A stretch of 64,000 nucleotides of DNA, taken from contig JAMXIF010001253.1 of NCBI GenBank assembly GCA_028583685.1, positions 28,840,158 to 28,904,157 of the forward strand, given 5' to 3'. The notes beneath the pieces are model-generated. The model was given only the letters and a program-made list of their open reading frames with translations. It had not been told where the DNA came from and made no database searches. Positions 35,279 through 46,409 of this stretch are shown piece after piece. How positions within the stretch are numbered: position 1 is the first letter of the stretch; every line of letters starts with the position of its first letter. This stretch comes from Petaurus breviceps papuanus (taxonomy: Eukaryota > Chordata > Mammalia > Diprotodontia > Petauridae). The position numbers and the translations under genes were made by a program.

Positions 35279-35560
35279 GTCCCTGCCCACTAGGAACTCA
35301 CAGTCTGGTAGGGGAGATAAGACTTGGATAGAAATAATTATAATGCAAAATTGAACAAAATTCTATGAGAGTGCTGGGGAAGGAAAAATCTCTTCCTACT
35401 GGGGAGATTAACAAAAGCTTCCTGAATAGGGTGATTATCTGAGGAGGGTCTTGAAGTCTGTGTAAATAAACAGAGATGAATTATGGGAGGAGAGAACACA
35501 TTTTGGCTGCAGGAAAGAGCATGAACCAAGATAAGGAGGCAGAGAAGTACAAGACATCTT
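35279..35560 (+). mobile_element. L2 LINE 3' UTR
   Basis: 'ggtccctgcccactaggaac' and 'gtctggtaggggagataaga' then 'gaatagggtgattatctgag' match L2 order. Confidence 0.6.
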
Positions 35561-36004
35561 TGTGGTATGATGAACAATTCAACTTGGATGAAATAGTGTG
35601 GGTAACACACCAACCTTCCCCCAAATTCTAGAGCTGGCATCTGGCTTATTAATTTTGGAAATGAGCAAGTCAATTCCTTGAGTGCTCCCTATAAGCAAGT
35701 TCTTCCCTAGATCTACAAGCCTCCAACCATCCTCTCCTATTTAAGATCTTATGTAACCTTGAGAATTATCCAAAGATATTTTTGGTCCATATCAATGTCT
35801 TTGGCTTAGTCTCAAGATTACATAACAAGCCATCTCTTCAAATAACCTCAGTTCAAAAACGTTTGTTCCTTTCCCATATTCCACTAATTACATATCCATT
35901 TGGATGAACAAACTACTTAGAAAATACAAATACTAGCTGAAAGGGGTAACCTTTCAGTCACTCATACTCTAGTGTGAATTATTTCAATCAGCTTCTCCTA
36001 TTCA
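35561..36004. other. Unassigned DNA
   Basis: No gene or named repeat. Confidence 0.4.
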
Positions 36005-36195
36005 GAAAGAACAAGATATGGAGTCAGATGACCTGAGTTCAAATCCCATCTCTGATGCCTGCTACCTGTATGATCTTGGGCAAGTTACTTAACCCACCTA
36101 GACCTCAGTTTTCTCATCTGTAAAATCAGTGGAGCAGACTAGATGACCTTTAAGATCCCTTTCAGCTCTCCCCCTATGGTCCTATGATCTACTAC
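36005..36195 (+). mobile_element. MIR SINE
   Basis: 'ctgagttcaaatcccatctc', 'gatcttgggcaagttactta', 'tctcatctgtaaaatcagtg' and the 'gatccctttcagctctc' tail. Confidence 0.8.
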
Positions 36196-36402
36196 CTATT
36201 TGAGATCTAGGACTGAAAAAAGCTAGAACTTTTGATTTGGAGAAAGGACCTGAGAGACAATTTTGAAGCTGAGGGCATTTGAGTGAGGGCAGACCTAAAA
36301 TGGACAAAACAGTGGAGGACTTTGGATCACTAAAGACAATACCAAGTCATTATGCATATGGAGAACAAGAAAGACACAGAGAGCTAGAAAATAGAAGAGA
36401 GA

Positions 36403-36556
36403 AGGGGCAACTAGGTGGGGCAGTGAGTAGAGCACCGGCCCTGGAGTCAGGAGGGCCTGAGTTCAAAAGTGACCTCAGACACTTAACACAAAAACTAGCT
36501 GTGTGACCTTGGGCAAGTCACTTAACCCCAATTGCCCTCCAAAAAGAAAAAAAAAT
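36403..36556 (+). mobile_element. WSINE-type tRNA-derived SINE
   Basis: Head 'gggcaactaggtggggcag', 'gagtcaggagggcctgagtt', body and A-rich tail. Full length. Confidence 0.9.
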
Positions 36557-36639
36557 TGGAAGAGAGGATAGAAAGGGAAGTAGGAATGGATCAAAGGAAA
36601 ACCTTACTTTCCTCTCATTTTTTTTAATATAAGCTCTTA

Positions 36640-36883
36640 GTTGTTGTTTAGTGGTGTCCTACTCTTCATGACCCAGTTTGGGGGTTTCTTGACAAAGACA
36701 CTGAAGTTATTTGCCGTTTCTTTCTCCAGATCATTTTACAAATGAGGAAACTGAGGCATAAGGCTTAAGTGACATGCTTAGGGTCACACAGATAGTTAGT
36801 GTCTGAGGCCAGATTTGAACTCACAAAGAAAAATCTTCCTGACTCCAAGCTTGGCACTCTATTCACTGCACCACCCAGCTGCA
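36640..36883 (-). mobile_element. Mar1-type SINE with BovB/RTE-like tail
   Basis: Antisense tail 'gttgttgtttagtggtgtcc', 'gtttcttgacaaagacactg' and head 'ccactattcactgcaccacc' variant. Full length. Confidence 0.88.
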
Positions 36884-38620
36884 AGATCTTAGTAGTAATG
36901 GTATATTCCTGCACCTCACCAATCTCTTCACCCTCCCTAGAATAACAATGTGTTTTTCTTGCTTCCTCCTTCCACTTTTATCTATGATATTCCTCCTAAA
37001 ATCTCCTGTCTTGCCTACTGGTGGGAGCATCTTCCTCAGAAAGACAAATCTTTCTCCCATTTAAAATATCCTTATAAGATCTTACATCTGTTATCTTATC
37101 TTTGATGACCCACTCATTGACCTGAAAAACTCTCCTCTGCTGAGGACCAGGAAAGAAAAATAGAGAGGGAATGAGATCACAGTTCAGCAGTCTGTATTTC
37201 TACTTCTTTTATCAGCAAGATGGACAACATCCAACTCTACAAGTTAATTCAATTCCCTTTTGAATCTAATAACTGTAGGTTTGCCCATTTTGGCTTTCCT
37301 TTCTTTTTTGCCCTTCTTTGACATGTGAACACTTAATTGAGAAGACATTTGGTTTGGAAACATTGGTGCCTCACAAGATTTGCTCTCTCTAGCTTCATTG
37401 GCTTTCTTTGGCCCTCATACCACAAGACTAACCCTCTTTCCAAGGATTTCATAGCCTCCCACTGTAATGAAGATGAGCCAGCATAGAAAGTAAGCATTGT
37501 TCTGTTGAATGTGGGAAATGGTCCCACCAGAGCAGATTCCATTGTTTTCAGTCTCTGAGTTTTCATGGCAATGATGGCTAGAGGGATATGCAATTATCTA
37601 CCATGGGAAAGAGTCTTCTCCTTCTGGTGTCTTTACTGGAGACACGTTATGGGAGGGGGGAAGGAGGTAACCAGGTCTGTGGTCTAGGGAGTTGCAGAAT
37701 GTTGGGTTCAGGGTTCCTGAGAGCCTGAAGGAACTCAGTTCCGGATCCTCACTTATTCAGCTTCTGCCAAAACCAAAACCTCTTAATTCTGAGAACAATG
37801 GGCAAGGCTTCCAGCCAATCAGGTTTCAGGTTGGGCTGTCACTAAGACTGAATGCTCTCTTGCTGGGGACACTCTGAGAGAATTCCTCATTCTCCCAAAC
37901 ACCCATTCTTCAGTTCCTTTTTCAACGACCCTTTGGAGAGATCCCATGGACACAAAATTTCCTTCAATTCCTGGTTCCCCACTAGTAACAGACTTCTCCC
38001 CTAAGCAACCATGTCCTGAGGAAACTAAATAACTTAGGACCTTTGCTTTAGATGGAAACTCTCAGCCCTACTGATTCTGGGATTTGGATTCAGAGCGAAA
38101 CCTCATTGCAGGCTCAAATCTAGCAAGAACTTGGATGGGGCACCCACTTGTTTTAATTTTACAAGCATGAAAGACTGAGAAATATGGACTGTATAGGTCA
38201 AGGTCTGTTCAACAGGGATAAATGTGACACTAGTGTGCTTGAAGGAAGACTACCTGATGCTGCAGTTGGGGGCTCTCTATCCTATGTCTCTATCTGCCTA
38301 TCTCTTCCCACTCCACTACATGAATCAATTCATTTTCTCAAATCAACATGTGATTATTAAGCATTATACATTCAGGATCAGAATTCTGACGCCATGGCCA
38401 AGCCTTCTTGATTGGTGACTGAGTGAGTTCAGACTTACCTAGGCCACTGATTCTAGCAGCCCCCAGAACAGACCATGTTTCACATCGCCCAGCCATCAAC
38501 ACAGGCTCAGTAATCACATCAGTATTATTATTACTTCTGGAAAGAGACTATCAGATTACCGTCCTATGGAGCCATTCATCATCCTGGTAACTTCCCAGAT
38601 CAAAATTCTCATCCCTGCCT
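36884..38620. other. Low-repeat DNA, no gene seen
   Basis: About 1.7 kb with little recognisable repeat. Some segments (37640-38050) have LTR-like GC balance and 'ccaatcaggtt', but no repeat pair was found in the window. Confidence 0.3.
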
Positions 38621-38624
38621 AGCA

Positions 38625-38850
38625 TGAGTTGTCTCCCTCTATTTTAAATGTAAGCTCCTTGGGGAACAGAACTATTTCACTTTTTGTGTCTGTAGTCCCA
38701 GAGTTTAGCACAATGTAGGACAAAAAGTAATTTGTTTAATAATACCTTTTTATTTAAATGCTTCCAATCCACCCCAAATCCTGACCTTTAAAATCCCTTC
38801 CAATTCTAAATTCTAAGTAATCTGACACTCAATAAATGTTTGTAGAATTT
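38625..38850 (+). mobile_element. L2 LINE 3' terminus
   Basis: 'atgtaagctccttggggaac' and 'gtttagcacaatgtagg' are the L2 tail. A second tail-like 'caataaatgtttgt' lies near 38830. Confidence 0.55.
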
Positions 38851-38949
38851 AATTAAATTGCTAGCTCCTCCATTAAGTCCTCCCTCAATCTCCCAGCCCA
38901 GTGTTGTCCCTACTTCCTACTCCCTTAGAACTTACCATCTGTGTCACTC

Positions 38950-39345
38950 ATTTGACATATTTATGTACACATATCAGGGTCGTGTGCAAACGTGTGTATT
39001 GTGTGCATGTACTCTGTGATATGTGTGTACATACAGGGCAAAAATATACTGTATTGTGTATATGTATACATCCATGTGCATATATGTATATATACCTATG
39101 TATAAGTATGCAGCTACAACTTTGTGTGTATGTATATATACCAATATTATGTATATATAAAATGTATGTGTGAAGATCCATATAGAAATATACATTATAT
39201 GTACATGTGTGTATACATACACACGTATGTGGTCACACCTCTATGAATGTATATATACACTCACATCATGTGTATGTATATGTGTGTGTATATATAGACA
39301 TTTTATATGTGTGTGTATGTATATGTATGTACATCTGCATAGAGT
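38950..39345. repeat. (TG/TA)-rich simple sequence
   Basis: Low-complexity TGTA/TATG repeats. Overlapping open frames on both strands are artefacts of this composition. Confidence 0.85.
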
Positions 39346-39710
39346 GGAAAGAATATTAGATTGGGAGTCAGATGGCCTGACTCATCTACCTCCTAGTTGT
39401 ACGACTTTTCACAAAGTAGCTAAACTCTAAAGCAGGGTTTTTTTAACCCGGGGTGTATGGATCTATTAATCACTGGAGAGATTGGGGGGGGAAGAAGAGG
39501 GGGAGCCTGTGAACTGTTTTTTGTTTTCAAGACTATTGGTTTTCTTTGTAATTTCATGCTTTTTAGTTTCTGCATTTAGGAACATTATTCTGAAAATAGT
39601 AATAATTAGTAAAAATAATAAGTTTCACTAGACAAAAAAAGGTCAAAAGTTCCTGCTGCATATGACCTTGAAGACGCTTCAAAGCTCTAAATTCAGGGAT
39701 CCTATGAAGG
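39345..39710 (+). mobile_element. MIR-like SINE split by a hAT-type element
   Basis: 'gattgggagtcagatggcct' on the left and 'gacgcttcaaagctctaaat' on the right are MIR halves. The insert lies between 39433 and 39658. Confidence 0.5.
39433..39658. mobile_element. hAT-type DNA transposon (MITE-like)
   Basis: The ends CAGGGTTTTTTTAACCC and the reverse complement CAGCAGGAACTTTTGACC are terminal inverted repeats of the hAT style. No 8-bp target duplication was clear. Internal deletion derivative. Confidence 0.45.
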
Positions 39711-39714
39711 AATG

Positions 39715-39860
39715 AGCAAGTCATCTGCTTTACTAGGTGCTAAGGCAGAGAGTGAAGAAATTGATGAAATGATACCTTCCTTTGAGTAGCTTATAATCTA
39801 GTTGGGGAAAATGACACATGAAACCACAAAATAAAAACATAAACATCTATTAAACTCTGC
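39715..39860 (+). mobile_element. L2 LINE fragment
   Basis: 'tgagtagcttataatctagt' and 'atgacacatgaaaccac' match the L2 3' UTR. Confidence 0.45.
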
Positions 39861-39904
39861 ACTATAGACAATAAGTCGTAGGAGTTCAGACAGTGGCCAG
39901 ATCA

Positions 39905-40085
39905 ATGGGGGGAATGAGGTACAATGGAAAGAGCCTGGACTTTGGGGTCCAGGGTTCAGATCCTGATTTTGCTACTTACTACCTGTGTAACCTTGGGTAA
40001 GTGACTTAACTTCCCTATGCCTCAGTTTCCTCATGTGTGAAATGACAGGTTTCACATCCCCTGAGGTCTTTCCAGCTCTCTGTGA
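39905..40085 (+). mobile_element. MIR SINE
   Basis: 'tggactttggggtccagggt', 'gtaaccttgggtaagtgact', 'cagtttcctcatgtgtgaaa'. Confidence 0.7.
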
Positions 40086-40089
40086 AATT

Positions 40090-40240
40090 TATTTTGGAGG
40101 GGGAAAGTAGGGCAATTGGGGTTAAGTGAGTTGCCCAAGGTCACACGGCTAGTTTTTTGTGTTAAGTGCCGGAGGTCAGATTTGAACTCAGGTCCTCCTG
40201 ACCTGACTCCAGGGCCGGTGTGCTACCTAGCTGCCCCTTA
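40090..40240 (-). mobile_element. WSINE-type tRNA-derived SINE
   Basis: Antisense body 'ggttaagtgagttgcccaag', 'tttgaactcaggtcctcctg' and head 'gtgctacctagctgcccc'. Confidence 0.9.
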
Positions 40241-41589
40241 TCTATGATCTTAAGGTAATATGAGCTGGGGTACTCAATAAAGGAGGCATTATTTCCCTTT
40301 ACTCTCCCTTTTTCTTTCCTCTTATAACTCTCCCACTCTCTTTTTCCTTTTCTCTTCTTCTCCTACTTTCCTTTCATTTGCTCTGACCATGGCTGAGCTT
40401 TGCTGAGGGGCACCCTGCCCCCAACCTTGTTCAGTGACTGCTGGAGCTAAAGAGCCTGCCAGCTCCTATTTAAAACAAAACCCTCAGTCTCCAAGGATTC
40501 TGGGACATAGTTTTCTGTGGGGCGATGCAATATAGGCTGCCTTGACTTTTCCATGACCCCTGCTCCTATTCCCATGCTGTACAGTTCAGTCCTCCTTGAC
40601 AGAATAGAAATATTCAGACTCCACCAGGGCAAGCTGGTAGAAGCATGTGATTTCTAACATGAACGTAGCAGTCCAAGGCTACCATCCTGAGGGACATCCG
40701 GTAACTTCAGCGGAGAGCTCCAACCTCAATGAAAGACATCCCGCCATGGAACAACAAAGAGTGACCAACAGTGCCAGAATCCAGGCAGTCTGGAGAGCTG
40801 GCTGTGGTGCCTCTGGGCAAAACACAGTCCTGGAAGGCAGCCAACAGGGCCCGCCCAGGGATGGCTCAGATGTGGGGAGGGAGGGAAGAGAGAGGCAAGG
40901 AGGAGTTCAACATGCCCAGGTCAATAAGAAATGGATCTGCCTTTAAAATAATAATAATATTAAATTATAAATCACACAAACAAAGCCTTGGTTCTGAGCC
41001 TGGCATCAGCTTAGTTTTAGATGATGGAATATAACAGGAAGGCGGAATCTGTGGTCAGGATACGGGATCTCTTTGGAGGAGCCAGTCACTAGAAAACATG
41101 CCCACACAATCTTTCTTTGTTGTGGGCTTTCTGACTCGACCAGCTGAGAAAGGACTTTTGGACTCAATAGCTGTCCTTCTCCAGCCTACTCACAAATTAT
41201 AAATGCCACAGACAGTAAGTGTGGGAGTGGGCTTCTTTTTTTTTTTTCCTGAACTGCTTTGTGGAAGGGAATGATAACCATTTGAGTGGAGTGATTTCAA
41301 GAGGCAGGGGGTTGGAAAAGATGAGCTATGGCAGTCATGTCCAGCTCCTTTGGTTCTAGGTCTAGTCACACAAGCATAAAGTCAGTTATAAATTGAGTGA
41401 CTAGAGAATATTGGCCTGAGAAGGAATCTGTCATGTGTGATCAAGGTACCCAAGAGGAGAGCTGCCACTGAGGACCAACGCAAATGAATGGGAAGGCAGG
41501 TTTCCTCTCAGGGTTAAAGGCAGCTTCTTTGGAATCCTTTTGATGCAGGACATTTATTACCCAGTGGGGGAAGGGAGTATAACAAAAGA
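40241..41589. other. Low-repeat, GC-balanced DNA
   Basis: About 1.3 kb with no recognised repeat. Two unrelated open frames (40447-40632 minus, 40647-40946 plus) have no known domain. At 40490-40515 the antisense 'aactatgtcccagaatcc' resembles the ZNF143/SBS promoter motif, but only partly. Confidence 0.35.
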
Positions 41590-41850
41590 TTAGCTTGATT
41601 TTGACAGTCAGCTAAACAGCCAGGTCTAGCACTGGGCCTAGAGTCAGGGAGACTTGAATTCAAATACTGCCTGAGATACTAGGTATGTGACCCTGGGTAA
41701 GTCACTTAACTTCTATTTGCCTCAGTTGCCTTAACTGTAAAATGGGGGCAATAATAGCATTTACACCCCAGGGTTATTGTGAAGATCAAATGAAAAAATA
41801 CTTGTAAAGTGCTTAGCATGGTACCTGGGAATAGTAGGTACTTAATAAAT
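41590..41850 (+). mobile_element. MIR SINE, near full length
   Basis: 'gggcctagagtcagggagac', 'tgtgaccctgggtaagtcac', 'aactgtaaaatgggggcaat' and the L2-like tail. Confidence 0.85.
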
Positions 41851-42146
41851 TCTTGTGTCCATACTACAAAAGAGAGAGAAAGCATAGTTTCTACCTACAA
41901 AGACCTTACCACTGAGCTGGGGAGATTTAGGTCAACGAGGGCTATATGTAGGGATGTGATAGTTAGGGAACTCCAGGAATTGTTAAGGTCCATAAAAATG
42001 GAGGACACCTCACTATCTGTCAGTGCCAATGACTGAGTTGCCAACCAATTAATTGAGTTCAGTGTAATCTCTGAGAACAAGGGCTTTTTTTTAAATCTTT
42101 GAATAGCTACTGCTAGGCACATAGTAGTTGCTTAATAAATGCCTGT
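41851..42146. other. Unassigned DNA with L2-like tail
   Basis: 'gctaggcacatagtagttgc' near 42112 is the L2 3' terminus. The rest is unassigned. Confidence 0.4.
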
Positions 42147-42462
42147 TCAATTATTGTTCTATAAGAAATGATGAGCAGGCAGACTTCAGAAAAACCTGGA
42201 AAGACTTACATGAACTGATGCTGAGTGAAGTGAACAGGACCAGGGAACATCGTATACAGTAACAGCAACATTGTGTGATGATCAACTTTGATAGACTTAC
42301 TTCTTCTCAGCAATAGAATGACCTAAGACAATTTTAAAAGACTGATGATGGAAAATACCATCCACATCCAGAGAAAGAACTATGGAGTCTCAATGCAGAT
42401 AGAAGCATACCATTTCCTTTTTGTTTTCCTTCTCATGGTTTTTCCCTTTTGTTCTGATTCTT
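42147..42462 (+). mobile_element. L1 3' part, outer copy, left half
   Basis: ORF2 end and 3' UTR ('acatgaactgatgctgagtg', 'ggagtctcaatgcagataga'). It stops in 'ttctgattctt' (42452-42462), the target site of the nested L1, and resumes at 43597. Confidence 0.88.
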
Positions 42463-43596
42463 TTTTTTTTCCATTTTTTAAATTTAAATATAGCTTTTTA
42501 AATTTATTAATTTGTTTGTTTCCTTTTAGTTTACAGGATTCAATTCCACAATTCCTTGAATTTCCCATTTTGTCCCCTCCCTCCCCTCCCCCCCCATGGT
42601 GGCTTATAGTCAAGTATAGGATCTGTAAATACTTTCACATTATACATTGGTCAGGTTACAAGGACGGATTGTACCAGCTGGAATGAAAGATGGTAAAGAG
42701 GACATAAAACCAAATAAGAGAACGAAAAAGATCAGGTATTTTGCTTCCACCTGGATATAAACTTAGTTCTTTCTAGTTCTTTCTCTGGATGCACGTTTTT
42801 CTCTCTCCATCATGCGTCTTTTGGGATTGACTTATATCCCTGCATTGCTGAGAAGAGTCCAGTCTATCAAAGTTGGTCATCACACATACGTTGTGTCTGT
42901 AATTGTGTACAAACTTCTCCTGGTTCTACTCTTCTCACTCAGCATCAGTTCTTTTAAGCCTCTCCAGGTAAATATGAAGACTGCCTGCTCCCCGTTTCTT
43001 ATAGCACAATAGTATTCCATAACATGCATATACCACAACTTGCTCAGCCATTCCCCAATTGATGGGCACCCCCTTAATTTCCAATTCTTTGCTATAAACA
43101 TTTTTGTACATATGGATCTTTCTCCCATTTCTATGATCTCTTTGGGATATAACCCTAGGAGTGGTATTGCTGGATCAAAGGGTATGAAAGTATTTATAGC
43201 CTTTTGGGCATAATTCCAGATTACTCTCCAGAAAGGCTGGATCAGTTCACAACTCCACCAACAATGCATTAGTGTTCCAGTTTGCCCATATCCTCTCCAG
43301 CATTTGTCATTTTCCTGTTTTGTCATCTTAGCCAATCTGACTGGTGAGATGTGGTACCTCAGAGTTGTTTTGATTTGCATTTCTCTAATCAATAGTGAAT
43401 TAGAGCATTTCTTCATGTGCTTATAGATAGCTTTAATTTCTCTGAAAACTGCCTGATCATATCCTTTGACCATTTATCAATTGGGGAATGACTTGTATTC
43501 TTATAAATTTGACTCAATTCTCTGTATATTTTAGAAATGAGTCCTTTGTCAGAGACATAGGTTGTAAAGATTCTTTCCCAATTTCCCACCCCCCTC
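42463..43596 (-). mobile_element. 5'-truncated L1 nested in L1, opposite strand
   Basis: Poly-T at the left end is the A-tail of a minus-strand L1. The open frame at 42880-43473 (197 codons) is the ORF2 C-terminal domain with LRYHISPVRLAKM, the zinc-knuckle region CWRGYGQTGTLMHCWWSC (the usual second Cys is Tyr), FDPAIPLLGLYP and MEYYCAIRNGEQ. The 3' UTR follows. It is flanked by an 11-bp duplication (42452-42462 and 43597-43607). Full ORF2 is about 1,280 codons, so only the last sixth remains. Confidence 0.93.
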
Positions 43597-43785
43597 TTCT
43601 GATTCTTCTTTCACATTACTAATGTGGAAATATGTTTAATATGATTGTACATGTATAGCCTATATCATATTGCATGGCATCTTGGGGAGGAGGGAGGGAA
43701 AAGAGAGAGAGAGGAAGATTTTTGGAACTCAAAATCATATAAAAGTGAATGTTGATAACTAAAATTAAATAAATAAATGAAAATA
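43597..43785 (+). mobile_element. L1 3' part, outer copy, right half
   Basis: Begins with the second 'ttctgattctt', then 'atatgattgtacatgtatag', 'gcatcttggggaggaggga' and an A-rich end. This is the 3' UTR end of the outer L1. Confidence 0.9.
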
Positions 43786-43934
43786 TCTATTTTGTGACAG
43801 AGAAAGAATCTTCTCCATTAGATGATTTTTTTTCCTCTTATTTTTAACAGAGTAAACCTAAGAAAGTCTTGGTCAGTATCTAAGGATGCAAAGGGCACAG
43901 TGATATTCTTTTTTTCTTTGCTTTTGTCTTTGCT

Positions 43935-44087
43935 TTTTGGAGGGGGGAGGACAGGGCAATTGAGGTTAAGTGACTTGCCCAGGGTCACACAACTATAAAT
44001 GTTAAGTGTCTTGAGGCTGGATTTGAATTCAGGTCCTCCTGACTCCAGGGCCTGTGTTCTATTCACTGTGCCACCTAGTCACCCCAC
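43935..44087 (-). mobile_element. WSINE-type tRNA-derived SINE
   Basis: Antisense 'ggttaagtgacttgcccagg', 'gcctgtgttctattcactg' and 'gccacctagtcacccc'. Confidence 0.88.
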
Positions 44088-44244
44088 ACAGTGATATTCC
44101 TGAAAGATGGAGAAAGAGTAGATACTGCAGAATCTGTAGGTGACAATTGCTTTCTGTCTTGCTACCTCACAAATAACTTGTCTGTCACAGGGAAGGGTAG
44201 GGAGGGATGGTATACAATGAGAATAGAGAAGAGTTCCATCTGAG

Positions 44245-44385
44245 GCCTCAGTTTGCTCAGATGAAATAATGGCTTCAAATTTTCACCAGTCACACAACTG
44301 TAAGGGACTAAGGCAAGACTTGAACCCAGGTCCTTAGACACCAATTTTAGCACCCTCTCTCCTAAGCTATGCTGCCTCTCAAGAA
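44245..44385 (-). mobile_element. MIR-like SINE fragment
   Basis: 'cttgaacccaggtccttaga' and 'ctaagctatgctgcctctc' are antisense MIR head and core. Confidence 0.55.
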
Positions 44386-44396
44386 AACTGGTTGTA

Positions 44397-44558
44397 GGGG
44401 CGGCCAAGTAGCACAGCGGGTAAGAGTACCGGCTCCAGTGTCGGAATGAACTGGGGATCAAATTTGGGCTCAGATACTCAGTACCACACCCAGAAATAAC
44501 TGGACATGTAACCTTGAGCAAGTTACTTAACCCCAATTACTTCAAAAAAAAAAAGCAA
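44397..44558 (+). mobile_element. tRNA-derived SINE, second WSINE-like subfamily
   Basis: Head 'aggggcggccaagtagcaca', B box 'gggatcaaatttgggctc' and 'aaccttgagcaagttactta', A-tail. Confidence 0.88.
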
Positions 44559-45081
44559 AAAGAAAACTGGTTGTGCAAAAACCAGTGGAAAATGAAAGGT
44601 GAACACACTTCAAATCCTACATGTTCCCCAAAGAACAAAAAACATCCACAATCATTTGCCACAGCTTCTGTGGTCCAAGCAGCCACATGTATTGCAACAC
44701 TAAGACAGCTAACCCTGAGACAAAGGTTACACCCTCAACTTATCTTTCAAATGCAGGCTCCATCTGCCTGGGTGGGAAAGGAGAGCACCTCCGGCAGCCA
44801 CTGCCCTTGTTAACTGTAATTAGGTTGGCACATCAACCCTTAAAACATTTTTTTTTTCTCCTAGCCAAAGCATTCTCGGAAATGACTGCTCAGACTCCTG
44901 TACCATCCCATGCCAAACAAGATGAGGTCAAGGTCTGAAGGGCAGCTTCGGCATGGTCTAGCATTTCCGAGGTCACCATGGTTGGGCTGTGGAGATAGCA
45001 GCTTGAGTAGGCATCAGGCTCCTGAGTTCTCTTCCTCTACACCCATCCTGACTCTTCCTAACTCCCCTCCCAGGAGCTCAC

Positions 45082-45146
45082 CATTCTGCTCATATATGCC
45101 ATTGCCAGGTAGACAGGTATTGTTGAAGAAGATCACGTACTGGTCC
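45082..45146 (-). CDS. Possible 65-bp internal coding exon, unknown gene
   Basis: On the minus strand a pyrimidine-rich 'tttctcccctcag' acceptor precedes the segment, and a good donor ('aatg|gtgagc') follows. Only one of the three frames is open, and it reads YVIFFNNTCLPGNGIYEQN, with an NNT glycosylation-type sequon and a cysteine, fitting an extracellular protein. The exon starts after two bases of a codon and ends after one, so it does not preserve frame alone. I recognise no family. A 65-bp open frame can arise by chance, and the splice signals are the main support. Confidence 0.3.
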
Positions 45147-45377
45147 CTGAGGGGAGAAAGCAGGAAATGGAGTTAATTAAAATTCTGCTGCTCCATAAAG
45201 AAAGAACTCATAATAATTAATATCAATAATGTGATCTGTGGTATTTTTTTTCATAGAGATTTCAGGGCTGGGCATGCCAAGAAATAAAACAAGAGTGGGT
45301 AATGAGCCTCTGAAGACACAGCTCCACAAAGCAGGATACACTGGAGCCTAGCAAGGTTTAAAACCAGGAATAAAGAA

Positions 45378-45439
45378 TGTGTATGTGTGTGTTAATCTGT
45401 ACTCTGAGTCCACTATCTCTCTATCAGAAGGTAGGTAGC
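45378..45439. repeat. 62-bp duplication, copy 1
   Basis: Identical over 62 bp to 46789-46850. The flanks differ on both sides. Here it stands alone in low-repeat DNA. Confidence 0.95.
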
Positions 45440-46098
45440 TTCATTCAGAGAGAGCAGGCCTCAGGAGCACGTGGCCCACTGGTTACCATTCCCTACCTTC
45501 ATTGACACCACCCATGAACTCACAGAGGCTTGCTAGCCTTAGAAGCCTCACTGTGCTTCATCCCCACCTTACCTCCCCACCCCCCCCAGATATCTCCTAT
45601 TTTCCTGCCTATGGTGGGTCTTCATGAAAATCATGTTTTTAGGTAATTATGAAGGGCACCCAAAAAACTTCAAACCAGGCAAGGATTACCTCGAGGAGAG
45701 TGTAAATTATCAGAAGTAAGCAATCCCAGGCAGAAGGTACAGGCCTTACCTTGCCCAGCCCAGGAAACAAGTCTGACCAAGATCTTTCAGTCTTCATACA
45801 CCTATCAAATCCTGAGTTTGGCCTGTTCTCTGAGTGAGTCTTTTTGTCAGCTCCTCAAGTGGAGGGCTACCCCTCTTTCCCCCACCTCACTTCCTCCATA
45901 CCCTCCCTTTCTCTCTCTTTCTGGATCTACCCTTTCTTTTTTCCCAAGAAGCCTAAATCTTGACTAATCCTCACCTTTCTGCGTCTTAATCAGAATTTAC
46001 CTTCCTTCCTCCCACCTCCAAACTGGAGAAGTTTGTGGGGGACACAGAGAATTATTTACATAATATGTAAGTATTACACATCCCATAAATACATAAGC

Positions 46099-46382
46099 CA
46101 ATGACTCCCAAACTAGGGAGTAAAATAAGGGGATTAGATAAGCTTGTCAAGGGGGTACAGAGTATACTTAGCACAACTATACTATCCTATTGAAGTAAAT
46201 TACTCTTTTATTCTTTACGTGAATATGCATAGTAAATTCTAGAATTTGTTCCTATTCATATTAAATAGGAACTACCTGAAGGTTTATTTTGTGTATATGG
46301 TAAACTATAATTTATTTCTTTTCCTTTTCAACAGGGGAAAGTAAGGGGGCAAAAGGACTGAAAAAGGTTGGGAATCCCTAAG
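46099..46382. mobile_element. hAT-type DNA transposon relic
   Basis: Left end CAATGACTCCCAAAC and right end, reversed, CTTAGGGATTCCCAAC are terminal inverted repeats of the hAT-Charlie style. Flanking 8-mers ACATAAGC and AGATAAGT agree at six positions. No transposase is present. Confidence 0.6.
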
Positions 46383-46409
46383 ATAAGTCAACAAACACTG
46401 AAGTGAGTT

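Larger units (their letters stand above)
44559..46098. other. Low-repeat DNA around an exon candidate
   Basis: About 1.5 kb without recognised transposons, the largest such stretch in this half of the window. It holds the exon candidate (45082-45146) and one half of a 62-bp duplication (45378-45439). A good donor-like site (minus 'caaggtaagg') ends at 45750. Confidence 0.5.

Noticed and set aside
38901-39430. Overlapping Tyr/Ile/His/Val frames on both strands
   Set aside because: They lie in a TG/TA-rich low-complexity tract; frames are open on both strands, which is typical of such composition.
40447-40946. Adjacent minus and plus frames as a small host gene
   Set aside because: No recognised domain, no splice support, and an incomplete ZNF143-like motif alone is too weak.
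42880-43473. 197-codon frame as a host protein
   Set aside because: The residues are L1 ORF2 C-terminal motifs (PVRLAKM, FDPAIPLLGLYP, MEYYCAIRN), and the sequence is a truncated L1 with A-tail and target duplication.
12619-44558. tRNA genes at SINE heads
   Set aside because: A-box and B-box-like segments occur in every tRNA-derived SINE head here; none has a complete cloverleaf without the SINE body attached.
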